A stretch of 64,000 bases of DNA from Microdochium bolleyi (Eukaryota; Ascomycota; Sordariomycetes; Xylariales; Microdochiaceae). This document shows, one piece after another, positions 22,579 through 33,437 of this stretch. The position numbers and the translations under genes were made by a program. Positions within the stretch are counted from its first letter, which is position 1. Each line of letters begins with the position of its first letter. The notes below the pieces were generated by a model. That model did no database searches and was not told where the DNA came from. It was given only the letters and a program-made list of their open reading frames with translations. The DNA lies in the NCBI GenBank assembly GCA_001566295.1, contig KQ964282.1, positions 35,146 to 99,145 of the forward strand. Direction: 5' to 3'.

Positions 22579-23902
22579 TCAGACACGAGGCCCCGAACAG
22601 TGGACCTGCTGCATTCCGGTCTTTTGTTCCTCGCTGATGACCATGCCGCTGTTGCTCCCCTGGCTGCTGCGCGGCTGCTCATGCTCGGAGTGTTCAACCA
22701 CAGGAACAGCCTCCCCAGCTGTCCCCGGTGCCCGGTTCATGCCACACGACACCAGCCCGCCCGCGACCAGCGCCACACACGCGAGGAGCTGCACGAGGAA
22801 TATCAGGGTGAACCTGACCACGAACAGGCCCACGTACTCGCTCAGGATCTGCAGCTCCGTGGCCGCCGACACGAGCCCGTACACCACCCTCACCAGCACG
22901 AACGGCACCGCGACAAGCACGGCGTACATGAGCCTCCGTGCGGCGCCAGCCCCGTCGCCGAGCATGTTGTTGTGGCCAGCGCGTACCCGCCGAGTCGTGC
23001 GCACGCTGTACCCTGCCAGCGCGAGCACGGCGGCGAGGAGCATCGCGTACCCGGCCTGGATCAGCGCGTGGCCGGTCGCGTCGTTGCGGTCCTCGTCCAG
23101 CTTGTCGGTGGCCCGCATCGCCCCGCCGATCGACGCGAGCACGGTGGCGAGCGACACGACGAGGTGGAATACCCTGGTGATGATCTTGGAGACGCGCACG
23201 TTGTGGTTCGGTTCGAATCTGGATCTGGGAGCGGAGAGAGAGTCTGATGTTAGTGCGGCTGCGACATTTTGACGTTTGTATTTTGTGTGACAGGCCACAG
23301 TGTCCTGTGCTATGGGTGAGATTCATGAAAGGGTGTGGGTGTGGAGGCTGGCTCGGGGCTCGAGCTGAGGATTAAAGTATAGAGTTTCTTGTTGTCTTGA
23401 GCCTGAACCACGGCTCCTCGTTGACGTGCTCGAGGCTTGGTCTCCTCCTCCCACATAGCAAACACCATGGCAAACAAGAACTAGGGTGATTGTTGGAGAA
23501 GACAGTAAATAAAGAGGAAACGACATACGCTTCTAGGTTGATGCCTGCGATGGCCATTATCAGCCCAGCCACACCTGCGACGTTGACGATGGCGGCCACG
23601 ATGGAGGTCGTGTCCTGGTCGCGAATCTGCAGGGCTGCAGCGGTGATACGCATGATGCAGAACACAATGAGCAAGCCCCATGCGTCGTATCCCGGTTTGC
23701 CGTGGCGGAAGGCAACGTAGACGCAGAGGAAGAACATGACGATGAAGATGGCCAGCTCGGCGACTGCCAGGTCGAAAGTCGGAGACCACATGGCGCTGTT
23801 GGGTCTGCCTAGATCGATGGGTGTTGCTTCATTGCCCTTTCCTCTTGAATGGCGCGATCGGGTGTTATTGCTGTCGTGCGAAGTGTCGTCTGTCAAAGTC
23901 AT
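22579..23902 (-). CDS. Fungal multi-pass membrane protein (DUF7702-like)
   Basis: Two exons on the minus strand, 23902-23529 and 23224-22579, joined in phase 2 across a 304 bp intron (GTATGT donor, CTCCCAG acceptor), encode 339 residues. About seven hydrophobic segments are visible. The N-terminal pattern, with a helix ending in an RHG motif, then a GLLIVFCIMRITAAALQI helix and a helix ending at INLEA, resembles the fungal family annotated as DUF7702, of unknown function. The N-terminus is hydrophilic. The intron is much longer than all others in the window, so a small exon or alternative splicing inside it is possible. The C-terminal ~45 residues are polar. No function is assigned. Confidence 0.72.
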
Positions 23903-24827
23903 GAAATAGGAGGATGGCGATGTGGCGCTCGAGTGGTGCGGCCCTATGCTATATGTACAATATGAGTCTTGTCACATTCCAATGCACGCCCCAAGCATAC
24001 TTTCTGCAATGGGGTACGTCCTCCATCACGGCCGTGCCCTCGCGACTAACTCGCATCCAGTCGCTACATCAGCCTCACCTTCGCGCACATGTGAGACTTT
24101 GACGGAATGGTCAGGTGGTCAATCACTGCGCAGACGTTTCGGTGGATCTGTACGCCCGTCAGACCAAGGCATGCATGTGAGCTGAAGCTGGAGGGCTTGT
24201 CTCGGATGCGAATCTGGCCCAGTGCGGCAGCGCGAGGTTAATTCTGAGACTGCTGGCAAGCTGCCAAGTGAACTCAAAGATAGTTCTCGCGACCCCATTA
24301 GCTGCAGCTAACGGACTAGCTTTCTCCGGGGTCAAGCTTTCAACAAAAGCTCCGAGCAGCAACCTGCAGAAGTCGACAATGTGGCGCAGGCCTCGTGCTG
24401 CCATCAAAGCTCATGGAGGAGCTTGCCCGACCAATAATGAGCACGCCTGGTGGGATTCTGGCAGCCTGGATTCTAGCGAAATAGCCATTTGGCCCGAGGA
24501 CCTTGCGCTGGGTGAAAAAAATAGGAGCTGGGACAAGAGCGCAAAGCCTTAACCACACTGCTCAGAGCGTGCCATGTAGATTGGTCGTCTGTGCATCCGA
24601 CGCTTGGGATAACACGTGCGAGACATAGGTACGGCAGAGGATGTGCCACTGCTGAGTATTACCGAGCCTGGAGAAAGTAGTATTCAAGCGTCGCATTTGG
24701 CTTTCTCTTCTTGACAGAACCGTGTCATATTCCTCTCCAAGCTGTTTTCTTGCGTTGACATTGACTGTCATTAATTCCTCCCATTGTGCCTCAAGCCAGC
24801 AAGCCCTACACCCCTCGACTGGCCAGC
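23903..24827. other. Intergenic, about 0.9 kb
   Basis: Promoter of the membrane protein at the left and the 3' end of a small membrane gene at the right. No gene seen. Confidence 0.5.
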
Positions 24828-25384
24828 TCAATGCACGAGACCACTTCCATCACTCGACGAGCTGCCCCTCACGATCTTCACTTTCTCCGCCTCCCTCCTC
24901 GCCCCATCAGCGGCAATCACCTCATCGTCCCTAGCCCGCGACAGCTTCTCTCGCATGCACTGCGCACCGCACAACCCGCCACAATGATCGTGCCGCCACC
25001 CGAGCCGGTTGAGGAGGACCTGCAGGGGCTTGACGCCCACTGCGCACATCGCCGCCCGCCCCGCGGCGACGTGGTATCTGGGCTTGAGATTGAACTCTCT
25101 GCGGACGCGCTCTGTGTCATGGGAAGACATTGTCAGCAAGGCCAACCGGTATTGCCCATCCGCTGTCCTAGGCACGTAGAAAATGACCCACCGTTACGCA
25201 GAAAGTAGTAGAACATGACGGCAAAGATGATGAGCATGAACCCGAACAGCACGATCAGGGCGATGGCCCACCCGGGGATGGCGGCCTGGCCGCGCGTGCT
25301 GCTGCCGCCGCCGTAGGAGCCGCCAATGTACCCGCCCTTGGCAGAGCTCATGTCTCTGCCCTCTTCGGCGGTTGGCGACGACAT
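24828..25384 (-). CDS. Small single-pass membrane protein, unknown function
   Basis: Exon 1 (25384-25192) encodes a Gly/Ser-rich N-terminus and one clear membrane helix (IALIVLFGFMLIIFAVMFYYF). Read straight on it stops after 83 residues. A GTGGGT donor at 25191, a TTGCTGAC branch site and a CACAG acceptor at 25112 define an 80 bp intron. The phases match an open frame to 24828, giving 158 residues. The second part begins ERVRREFNLKPRY and is basic, then Cys-rich and charged. Exon 1 is well supported; exon 2 rests on splice signals and phase only. I do not recognise the family. Confidence 0.5.
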
Positions 25385-25988
25385 GACTACAGGATTTCGA
25401 AGACGGCGGCGGTTGGTCCTGAGAGAGGATGAATAGCCGGTCGGGGGACAAGGTATGCTGTTCGTAGTGAGCCGCCCTGAGGGTCAAACAGAACCGATTC
25501 GACCGTGTTTTGTTTTTGCGATACTGAACAGACTGCTGCAGAGGAGACAGGAGCTTGGTGGGAGTCTCGCATTTGTGGTATCTTCTGATTAATGTATTGG
25601 CAGAGGTCCAGGGTCCAGGGATTCTGTCGCATTCCCTTCACGCGGCAGTGCTGGTGCAATTGACGTCAGTGCTGGCCAGACCAGGGCAACATGGGCGGCG
25701 ACTGGAGCTGCAGTCAGCCTCTGGGCGCTCAGCTTCGCGCCCCAAAGCTTGCGCTGATCGGCAGGCGGTGCATGAGAGCGACGTCAAAGGCCAGGGAGGC
25801 CGAGTACTGCTGGCCGGGTACTGCAGCCGGTGCGGCCAGAATCGGGAAGTGTGCCTGTTCAAAAAGTCGAATTGCAGTCTACATCCATTCTCCTTGCTAT
25901 CGCACCGTCCGAGTTAGGCCACTCGCTCGCGGCAAACTAAACATACCACAACACGGGCGTGTTCGTTGCATCAAGGGGATGTGAGCAC
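25385..25988. other. Intergenic, about 0.6 kb
   Basis: Promoter region of the small membrane protein and the 3' end of the NmrA-like gene, both minus strand. No gene seen. Confidence 0.5.
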
Positions 25989-26771
25989 TCAGAACAGCCA
26001 CCGGTACAGCCCCGGGAAGAAATACACGACCAGCCCCTTGCCCAGCATCGGCAGGTTCTCCCACGCGGTCTTGGCCTTCTTCCGCGACACCACGCTGACT
26101 GACTTGCCACCCCAGCGCTCTCCCCCATCATCCGCAATCTGCACCATGCCCGCTGCGACGTCGGGATAGCTGATGAAAGTCATGGCGCGCTCCGTCGAGA
26201 GGGCATGCCCGTGCGCGACATCATGCGAGATGCCGCCCGGCTTGTAGAATACCGCATCTACACCAAGCTCATCGGCATGCTGCCTCAGGTATGTCTCGGC
26301 CGCGATGAGGTCCGTGTAGATGGAATTGTTGGCCCTGAACAGGATCGAGCTGATAAGCCAGGGCACACCGTCGTCGAGCCTGCTGTCCGTCTCGGACGAG
26401 GACAGCACAATCAGCATCGGCAGCCTGGCGTCCGGCCCGTCCTCTTCGCGGATCTGCCGCAGCGCGGCGACGACGCTCTCGGCCTGGTCCCGCGCGATGC
26501 GGCACCCCGGGTGCGGCGCGAAGGCTGCGACGGTGAGGAACGCGGCGTCGGTGCCGCGCAGGCACGAGGCGAGGGTGTCGATGTCGGTGATGTTGCCTGT
26601 GAAGACTGTGCACCGCTGCGGTGTCTGATTTGTGATCTCTGGGGATTGCTGTTCGAGCTTGGAGCGGGAGCGGACAAAGGGCCGGATGTGCACGTCGTCG
26701 CGCTGGGCGAGGGCCTGCAGGACATGCCGGCCGTTGTTGCCGGTCGCGCCGAGGACGGCGTATGTCGGCAT
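25989..26771 (-). CDS. NmrA-like / atypical SDR NAD(P)-binding protein
   Basis: 260 residues, one exon. The ATG at 26771 (MPTYAVLGATGNNGRHV) was chosen because it starts directly at the Rossmann beta strand; the frame is open upstream, but with no reason to use it. GATGNNG at residues 8-14 is the dinucleotide-binding loop, followed by the usual FVRSRSK segment that selects the cofactor phosphate. No Tyr-x-x-x-Lys catalytic pair is evident at the classical SDR position, as in NmrA-type redox sensors and NAD(P)H-dependent reductases of this group. The C-terminal stretch VVYFFPGLYRWLF is hydrophobic and may contact membrane. It is divergent from a DUF1772 gene 0.7 kb away. It could be a redox-sensing regulator or a small-molecule reductase. 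Confidence 0.85.
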   Translation of the reverse strand: MPTYAVLGATGNNGRHVLQALAQRDDVHIRPFVRSRSKLEQQSPEITNQTPQRCTVFTGNITDIDTLASCLRGTDAAFLTVAAFAPHPGCRIARDQAESVVAALRQIREEDGPDARLPMLIVLSSSETDSRLDDGVPWLISSILFRANNSIYTDLIAAETYLRQHADELGVDAVFYKPGGISHDVAHGHALSTERAMTFISYPDVAAGMVQIADDGGERWGGKSVSVVSRKKAKTAWENLPMLGKGLVVYFFPGLYRWLF

Positions 26772-27467
26772 GTTGAAGTGGATGATGTTTGCTAGACGGG
26801 AATTGATCGGTAGTGTATTGGAATATCTATGACGGTCAAAGACCAGACAGAGCAATAGCAGCCTCGCTGCCAGTCTCGAGTCTCGACGGATTCAACCATC
26901 TTTATCCGTCTCGACTGCATCAACATCGTCGCATCTCGGCCTATAGATATCCGCGAGGTTGCCACTGCCATTACATATCGGCAGCCCGGGCCACCAAGAA
27001 ATCCACAGTGAAGGAGACCCGGGTCGTCGGTGATCGGAGCTACGACCGCCGCCTGCTGCAACAGGGTGGAGCCCAATGACGCTCATAGGGCAGTTAGGGC
27101 AGAGGACCTCGATCGTGCGGAGAGCAGAGGCAGAGCCGGGCAGTTCTAAGCCCCGAGGGCGAGTCCCAGGGAAAACACCCTAGGGCTGAGTTTGATTTCG
27201 TATGGTGGTCAACCGTACCTACTTGAAGTAGATAATGTGAGTGATCTGACGATCGTCCCATAGTACTTTGCAATGGGTACGCTGTCGGAAGCTCTCGGGC
27301 CCGATCTGACGCTGTATGTCAGCCGTGACTGATGCTCTCCAGTCTCATCCTCTGTTATACATTTGATGCAAAGCCTGGGCCATTCTCCCGTCATTATTCC
27401 TTCCAATCGCCACCCATCACCACCACCACCACTACCCTCATCACGCAACATCGCACAATTGCCCGTC
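26772..27467. other. Divergent promoter region, NmrA-like / DUF1772
   Basis: 696 bp between two divergent starts. The right end has CCA/CCT-rich leader sequence just before the DUF1772 start. No gene seen. Confidence 0.55.
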
Positions 27468-28007
27468 ATGACGCCCACCACAATCACCCTCGCCCACAAC
27501 CTCACCCTCACAGCCCTCAGCATCCTCACCGGCATCGCGCTCAGCCTGCGTGTTTGGACGATCCCCATCATCGGCCTCGCCCACCCGGCCAGCACCGCCG
27601 TGCAGGTCCGACAGTTCAATCACGTCCTCGTCCTCGGCTTCAAGTACCTCCAGACTTCATCGCGGCTGATCCCCGTGGCGCTGCTGTCGCTTGCTGGTGC
27701 CACATACCACCACCAACAACAGCCGGGACCGCCCCTGGTCCAGCACTGGACGCACTACCTCGCCGCAACTCTGGTTCTGCTCATCACCGCGCCCTGGGAG
27801 GTCTACCTGATCTTTCCGACCAACGACAAGATCACCGGATACGGGCGGGCGCTAGACAAGGAGCGCCAGGGGAGGTTCGGCGACAAGCGCGACGACGAAG
27901 TGCAGCGGCTGCTGACGGAGTGGCAGTTCTGGCATGTTGGGCGGATCGCCTTCCCCATGATCGCGACACTGATACTGGCCGCCAGCGGGGCTGGACTTCT
28001 GCCATGA
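27468..28007 (+). CDS. DUF1772 (anthrone oxygenase-like) membrane protein
   Basis: 179 residues, one exon. The ATG at 27468 (MTPTTITLAHNLT) was preferred to one at 27363, which would add a Pro/Ser-rich leader unlike the family. Four hydrophobic segments are visible. The conserved DUF1772 pattern is an APWEVYLIFPTNDKI block after the third helix, then a charged loop and EWQFWHVGRIAFP leading into the last helix. Some fungal members (HypC/TpcL/EncC type) oxidise anthrones to anthraquinones without a cofactor; many others have no known role. No polyketide synthase is in the window, so a metabolite role cannot be claimed. It is divergent from the NmrA-like gene, a pairing that may be meaningful or chance. 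Confidence 0.78.
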   Translation: MTPTTITLAHNLTLTALSILTGIALSLRVWTIPIIGLAHPASTAVQVRQFNHVLVLGFKYLQTSSRLIPVALLSLAGATYHHQQQPGPPLVQHWTHYLAATLVLLITAPWEVYLIFPTNDKITGYGRALDKERQGRFGDKRDDEVQRLLTEWQFWHVGRIAFPMIATLILAASGAGLLP

Positions 28008-28471
28008 GGTCGGTGTAAGAGCGGCAGTGGCGAATGTGAGGAAAGTTGGGAGATGAATATGCATCGGGCCGAGGAGGTCCGCTGAGCATGATATTCAAGA
28101 TGTTCACATAGTTGCAGGCAGAGGAACAATCGACCCGACGGATGGATAGAGTGAAAGAGCGAGTGAACTATTCAACTAGGAATTATCGAACTGTTGTTAC
28201 ATGACTAGACATTGACCCAGAAATGATCGTGGCTTTGGTATCCCATAGAGTTTTCCCCCATATCGTACATCGTAGCAAGGCCCATGGCTCAACGAACGAG
28301 TGACCGCTTCGCGTTCTGGTGAAACAACAGACAAGCAGACAACAAAGAGAAAGGCGAAAGCAGAAGCCAACTGCCTGGACATAATTGTACAAGATCCTTT
28401 AGGTCATCCAACTCTCACCCTAGGGCCTCTTATACATCCCGATCCCTCCTAGCAGTCTTACTTATTTGAGC
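28008..28471. other. Intergenic, 464 bp
   Basis: Between the 3' ends of convergent genes. No gene or clear signal seen. Confidence 0.55.
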
Positions 28472-29420
28472 TCAGTAGTGAGGCTCGTCGGTGCACTTGT
28501 AGTCCTTGACCGTCTTGGTCTTGGTCTAGGTCTCGGTCGCGTAGACGTACTTGTGGTCGGTCACGTACACCGTCTTGGACGGCTCCACGCCCTTGCACTT
28601 GCACGCGTCGATGATGTTCTTGGGCGACCAGGCGCCGAGGTTGAGGCACTCGAGCGTGCGGCGGTGGGAGCGGGAGCCGGTATTGGGGCCGGGGCGCGGC
28701 GGACAGGAACGGCGGCGGAAGCGGCACCGAGGAAGGGAGTGCTGGTGCTTCGCTTGGAGGACTTGTGGTTCTTGAACCAGTTCCAGAGCAGGTAGTCGGA
28801 CCAGTGGTGCTCCTCGTGATCGTTGGACGGGTACTCGTCGCCGTGGTCATCGTAAGAGGGATACTCATCATGTTGGTCATCGTAGGACGGGTACTCGTCA
28901 TAAGTGCACTTAGCCTTCTTGATTGGCAAGAGATCGTCGACGATGTCAATCAAGCCACCGCCGTAGCCACTGTCATGCTCGTACGAAGGATACTCGTCAT
29001 GGTTGTCGTAGGAGGGGTATTCGTTGTGCGATGGTACTCATCATGGTGGTCGTCGTAGCTTGGGTACTCGTCGTGGTGCTCCTCATAGGTGGGATATTCG
29101 TCATGGTGCTGATAAGTACGCCTCTCCTTGATGGAGAGGAGGTCATCGATGACATCAATGACACCACCACCACCTTAGCCGCTGTCCTGCTCGTACTTGG
29201 TCTCGGTCACGGGGTAGCCGCCGCCGCCGCCGTAGTAGCCCTTGCAGTACTTGGTGATCTCGGCGCCATGGTGCTCGTCGTCGGCCCAGCAGTCGCCGCC
29301 GTATCCGCCGCAGCGCCACTTGTAGCCGCCGGGGCTGCAGCCGTGGTTGTCGCCGTAGCCGGTGGCCAGGGCGGAGCCAGCCGGAGCGGAGGTGAGTGTG
29401 ATTGCTGCGAGGGGCCGCAT
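28472..29420 (-). pseudogene. Secreted Tyr/Asp-rich repeat protein, broken by stops and frameshifts
   Basis: An ATG at 29420 opens a signal-peptide-like start (MRPLAAITLTSAPAGSALA) and a Gly/Cys/Tyr-rich segment. A TAA at 29175-29177 interrupts SG-stop-GGG. The same block recurs about 200 bp downstream with Tyr in that place (DSGYGGGLIDIVDDLL), so the stop replaces a Tyr codon. Between the two blocks lie DEYPSYDDHH-type repeats with a frame change near 29030. A third break near 28670 shifts the frame before a Cys-containing C-terminus (LECLNLGAWSPKNIIDACKC). A TAG at 28526-28528 precedes the final stop at 28472. A TATAAA lies at 29576-29581, 156 nt before the ATG. Several independent lesions favour decay; repeat-driven assembly errors are the alternative. 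The family is not recognised. Confidence 0.65.
28815..29105 (-). repeat. Tandem DEYPSYDDHH-type coding repeat
   Basis: At least six imperfect copies of an about 30-nt unit encoding Asp-Glu-Tyr-Pro-Ser/Thr-Tyr-Asp/Glu-Asp-His-His, interrupted by one copy of an IDxxDDLLxIK block. Confidence 0.7.
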
Positions 29421-32254
29421 TTTGTTGGCTTGGTTGTGGTCAGGATGGGAGTTGTTAAAGAACTGGGGAGAAGTGCTGCTTGAAGGTGTTTGTTGTTGTG
29501 ATGTGCTTTGTTGGTGATCATTGTTGTGATTGTGAGCTTCAATAATATCCCAGATCGCAGGAAATCTCACTCAGCTTTATACAAATTTCAACACAGCCAT
29601 GGTCGTTACCTCGACACACGAAAGCAGATCATTTTCGCGAGGGAAGAGTTGCCATGGGCCACGGCATTCGCAGGCTCATGCTGGAACACCGGACTTCGAA
29701 CAAGCAGTTACCGATCATCCTGCACGCTGTAGTGACAATGAGTTCGTGGCGTGAAGATCACGGCCTCATCGCCAGGTAGACGAAAGAAAACGGGTTCGTT
29801 CTGCATCCAAGGCCACAAATGCTGAGCCGATTATCGTTATGTGATGTCGCATGCGCCAAGATGGAAACCACATTCCCCGAGATCCTGATCATGAGATCTG
29901 CAGGACCCTTGGCTTGCCCTGGGCTTAGAGACATGTCATGCAGACCCGGGCCCCATTTCCGCAAGCTTGGCGTCTGCAACTCCCGGGCTGGGCATCGAGG
30001 CACAATGACAACAAGTGCTTGCGTGCATCGGAATCAACAAGATCCGGCAGTTTGGGGAAGACATCCAGGGCAACGCCGGCGCGATTCTTGTCTTCCCCGG
30101 ATTGGTGCTGCCAAGACGATAGCTGAACTCTATGCCTAAGTACGGCTGAGTGTCCTCCACCACCATGACATCAGTGGAACTCGTGTCCCCTATTGTTACG
30201 AGAGCTTGAATGTGTGACGCTGAGTTCCCTTCATGGTTCCGCCCAGCTGAGCCAGCCAAGCTGTGTGGCACTTTATCCTTCCCTATTCTTGCGACGGTCG
30301 TGGCTGTGCCCTTGGTGAACAAGGCCAGAGTTGACAGAGTCTATGCACAATGTCGTCGTGTATATCATCACGTGTACTATGGCACCAGGGTTTAGACCGT
30401 GAAAATTGAATCATCAGGGCTAGATAGACCTTCTCTGGCCCTTATAGAATCTGCCACAAGCCAGGCGATACTTCGTCTCCATCCCTCATGAGATGCGAGA
30501 CGGCAGGCAAGGTTGTCGGTTAGCCAGCTCTAGCAGCAGCATTAGCTAGGGCAGCTCAGGGGTCTGCACTTGCACAGCAAGGAGACTGCACTTGTTCATA
30601 GCTTGGCCCGAAGACAGCATTAGCGCCTGGTTGTTCAAGAATATGATGAGCCGCCGTGAGTGCCCGAACAGGACGTGCCCAGGAATATCGGGCGCCCGCA
30701 AAGAGCATAACAGCCATTCTCTCGAGCTGCGCTGGGGACCAAGTTGGCAAGGACCCTTGCTCACGGTGCTTGCTACGGCTCTGATGTTTGGGACGATGGC
30801 CGCCTGGTTTGTTTTGACTCCGTGGTAGCGTACAACGGGACAACTTTGGTTATGGTTACTAATGCCGAGTGGAGGTTTTTCCCACGGAGAAAACTCCATT
30901 TGGCATTGAAGATGGCATTAGCGGGCATTGTCTCCGCATTCTCGTGGCTGGTCCAGTGCGAGTTGTCTGACAGGAATGAACCAAGCTGATGCAGATCACA
31001 GCATGACGGCTACAGTAGGGCTGGCTGGAACCCCATTCGAGCAAGATCGACGAGTCGGACAATGCACCTTCTCCAAATCTGCCGGAATCCTGCAAAGTCG
31101 ATCTCTGTTGGGAGAAAAGCATCAGCCAGATTCTCAAAGCACTCCACCGGCTGCATACGTGCTCCAGCGCGCCAAGGTCGCCCACTGAGGGAGATATCGG
31201 CCGAAGAGCGCAGTCGACCAGGTATTGCCATCAAAGTCCTTCTCGGGTCGAGCAGCCCGCAGTGGTGGCGTGTTACTCCGTGCGTACTGCCTTGGCCGCC
31301 CGACAACTCGCAGGAAATCCCATGACGCGATCCACCTGCATGTGCGGAAGACAGCCCACGGAGTGCCTGGTCTGCCCGGGCATCATGGCGACCCAGTGTG
31401 TTGCCATATGTAGCCAAGCGAAAGAGGACCACGTAGCAATCTTGTGCCCACCGGCGCACGTCTGCGGCGGCGGCGGCGGCAGACTCGTCAGGCGTGACGC
31501 AGGACACCGGAACCTGCAGCCCAGATGGAGTGATCATGCTGACTTGGCGATGCTCCGCCCCGAGGCCGCCGGCGGGAACTCTCTCGTTGCGTCCTCGGCA
31601 TCGCGGAGCACGCAATGCATCTGGGCCGCCCATCCCCCACGCTCCGACTAATCATCCTGATCAAAGGGCCTGAACGCCTTGCGCGCAAGGCAAACTTGCA
31701 AGTACCGTGGCAGGCGGGGACTGCGGTGTGCCCACCGACCTCATATCATGGGTGCGAGGCAGAAATGTCCTGGGCTAGGTGACCATGGCTGCCCCTTCTC
31801 CCCGGAAATGCACTTTCAGGTGAGCATGTGCTTGCTAGTTGTTTCGTATCTTGACTGTTGACAGTCTCCAAGACAATCACCGAATCGGGTCCAGTATGTT
31901 CCCTTCCATGGGGGACTCTTCAGAACGACTTCCGCACGCCGCGAATGTCTGCATACTTGTCGTGTTCGTTTCCATCCGTCACGTCTGTGAGTCATAAGCT
32001 GGAGAGGTTTGTCTTCACCGGCTTGTGACCTTGGTAGCACTTGAGGACAATGCCACCTAATCATCGCATTGCTCGATCCATCCCCTTCACCAGGAGGACA
32101 GTGATGCCGAGTGACAATACTACATGGTTCAGGCAGCTGCAAGTAGTTGAAAAAGCGCCTCGCCCATGGACTGGCTCCGCGACGGCGGTGAGAAGCTGCG
32201 CTGAAACGCCCTGGGGAACTGGCGGTTTCGTCTGGAGCTTAGCTCGGCCTTTTC

Positions 32255-32280
32255 GCGGCGGGCATGTTGCCAGGCTGACT
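32255..32280 (+). repeat. 26-bp imperfect repeat, copy 1
   Basis: Matches 33412-33437 at 23 of 26 positions; all three differences are transitions. May be part of a longer, diverged element. Confidence 0.4.
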
Positions 32281-33411
32281 CTGGACCCCGGATTTATGCT
32301 ATCCCCGCGAGACAGATCAGGTGAGTGTCGACGGTGACGGTAAGGATATTCTGGACGTGCGCCACAACTTTTGGCTGAGGTTCTCCGCTCAGCAAGCACA
32401 CTTGTGTGCAAAAGAGCTTGCGTGGGATGACCACAACAGCAATCACTCGTGTGCCAACACCCATGGGAGGCGAACGGTTTGCCCAAACCCAACCTTAGGG
32501 CTTGTGCTACAATCCAGGGGGGAAGTAATCATCATGTCAGCCTCGACTTTCCACAAGAACCCTGGACTGTGGACTTTATCCATGATGTGACATGGAAACT
32601 TCTGCTCGCCCCATGAATGCCACAGAAGGACACCCCAGCAGTCAAGACTAGTCTCCAATACTCCGTGAGCACTAGATACCTCGTATGAAGCCCCTAATAT
32701 CTCCGACTTCCAAGCCTCACAGGACTGGCTGCCTTGCCTTGCGCCCAGGCTTTTGGTCAACGTTAGTGTGCTGGGTGGATTAAACCTGACGGCGGAGGCC
32801 CCTCCGCACTGCCCAAGGCGCAAATGTTTTCCAGACTAGCTGTCGGGTTTATGCCCTTTGCTCCATCTGAAAGTGCAATTTTTGTACGAGGGTCCCCTAG
32901 GGTGTTTGTTGGATGTTGCACTGCATTTTTAGTCATATGTGAACCAGCGCGACCCGCCGAGCAGTCAAAGTAGAGACGCCCCGATTTTGCATCACTGTTT
33001 TTACATCAAATAAGATGAGGTGCGAACCGCGAGTGGCCATCGATTTAATCTTTATCAAGATATGCTAAGCTGGAGCTCTTCTTTGTCATGCGAGTTGCCC
33101 TTGAGGATGTCCGGCGAGACTCAGCGCTACATTTTTTGTGGACGAGTATGCACCAACTATTTAGACAAGTCATTGATTGTCCCTATGAAGAGGGCGGTGA
33201 GTTGCCCGAAAGGAGTTGCAGCACGCGACAGGACCGGGTACAGTTGCCAGGCGTCCCGGACGACCGGGTCAAGCGGAGGACCCCGGATCCTGGACCTCGC
33301 CCCCGTCAACCTCGACGAACACGAGAAAGTCTATGTCCCGATATAGAGTATGGGTTCGGTATGGAAAATGAGCACTTTGGTCACGATGAGGTGGGCTGAT
33401 TCGGCAGCTCT

Positions 33412-33437
33412 GCGGCGGGCACATTGCCAGGCTGATT
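33412..33437 (+). repeat. 26-bp imperfect repeat, copy 2
   Basis: Partner of 32255-32280, same orientation, 1.16 kb away. The differences are T/C, G/A and C/T, compatible with RIP-type decay but too few to prove it. Confidence 0.4.

Noticed and set aside
22438..23272. Plus-strand frames of 260-270 residues over the membrane protein
   Set aside because: Arg/His/Pro-rich with no hydrophobic pattern; the minus strand gives clean membrane helices and splice-consistent exons.
31010..31633. 207-residue minus-strand frame in the gene-poor region
   Set aside because: No motif, no homology I can recall, no splice-consistent extension, and overlapping frames of similar length on the other strand.
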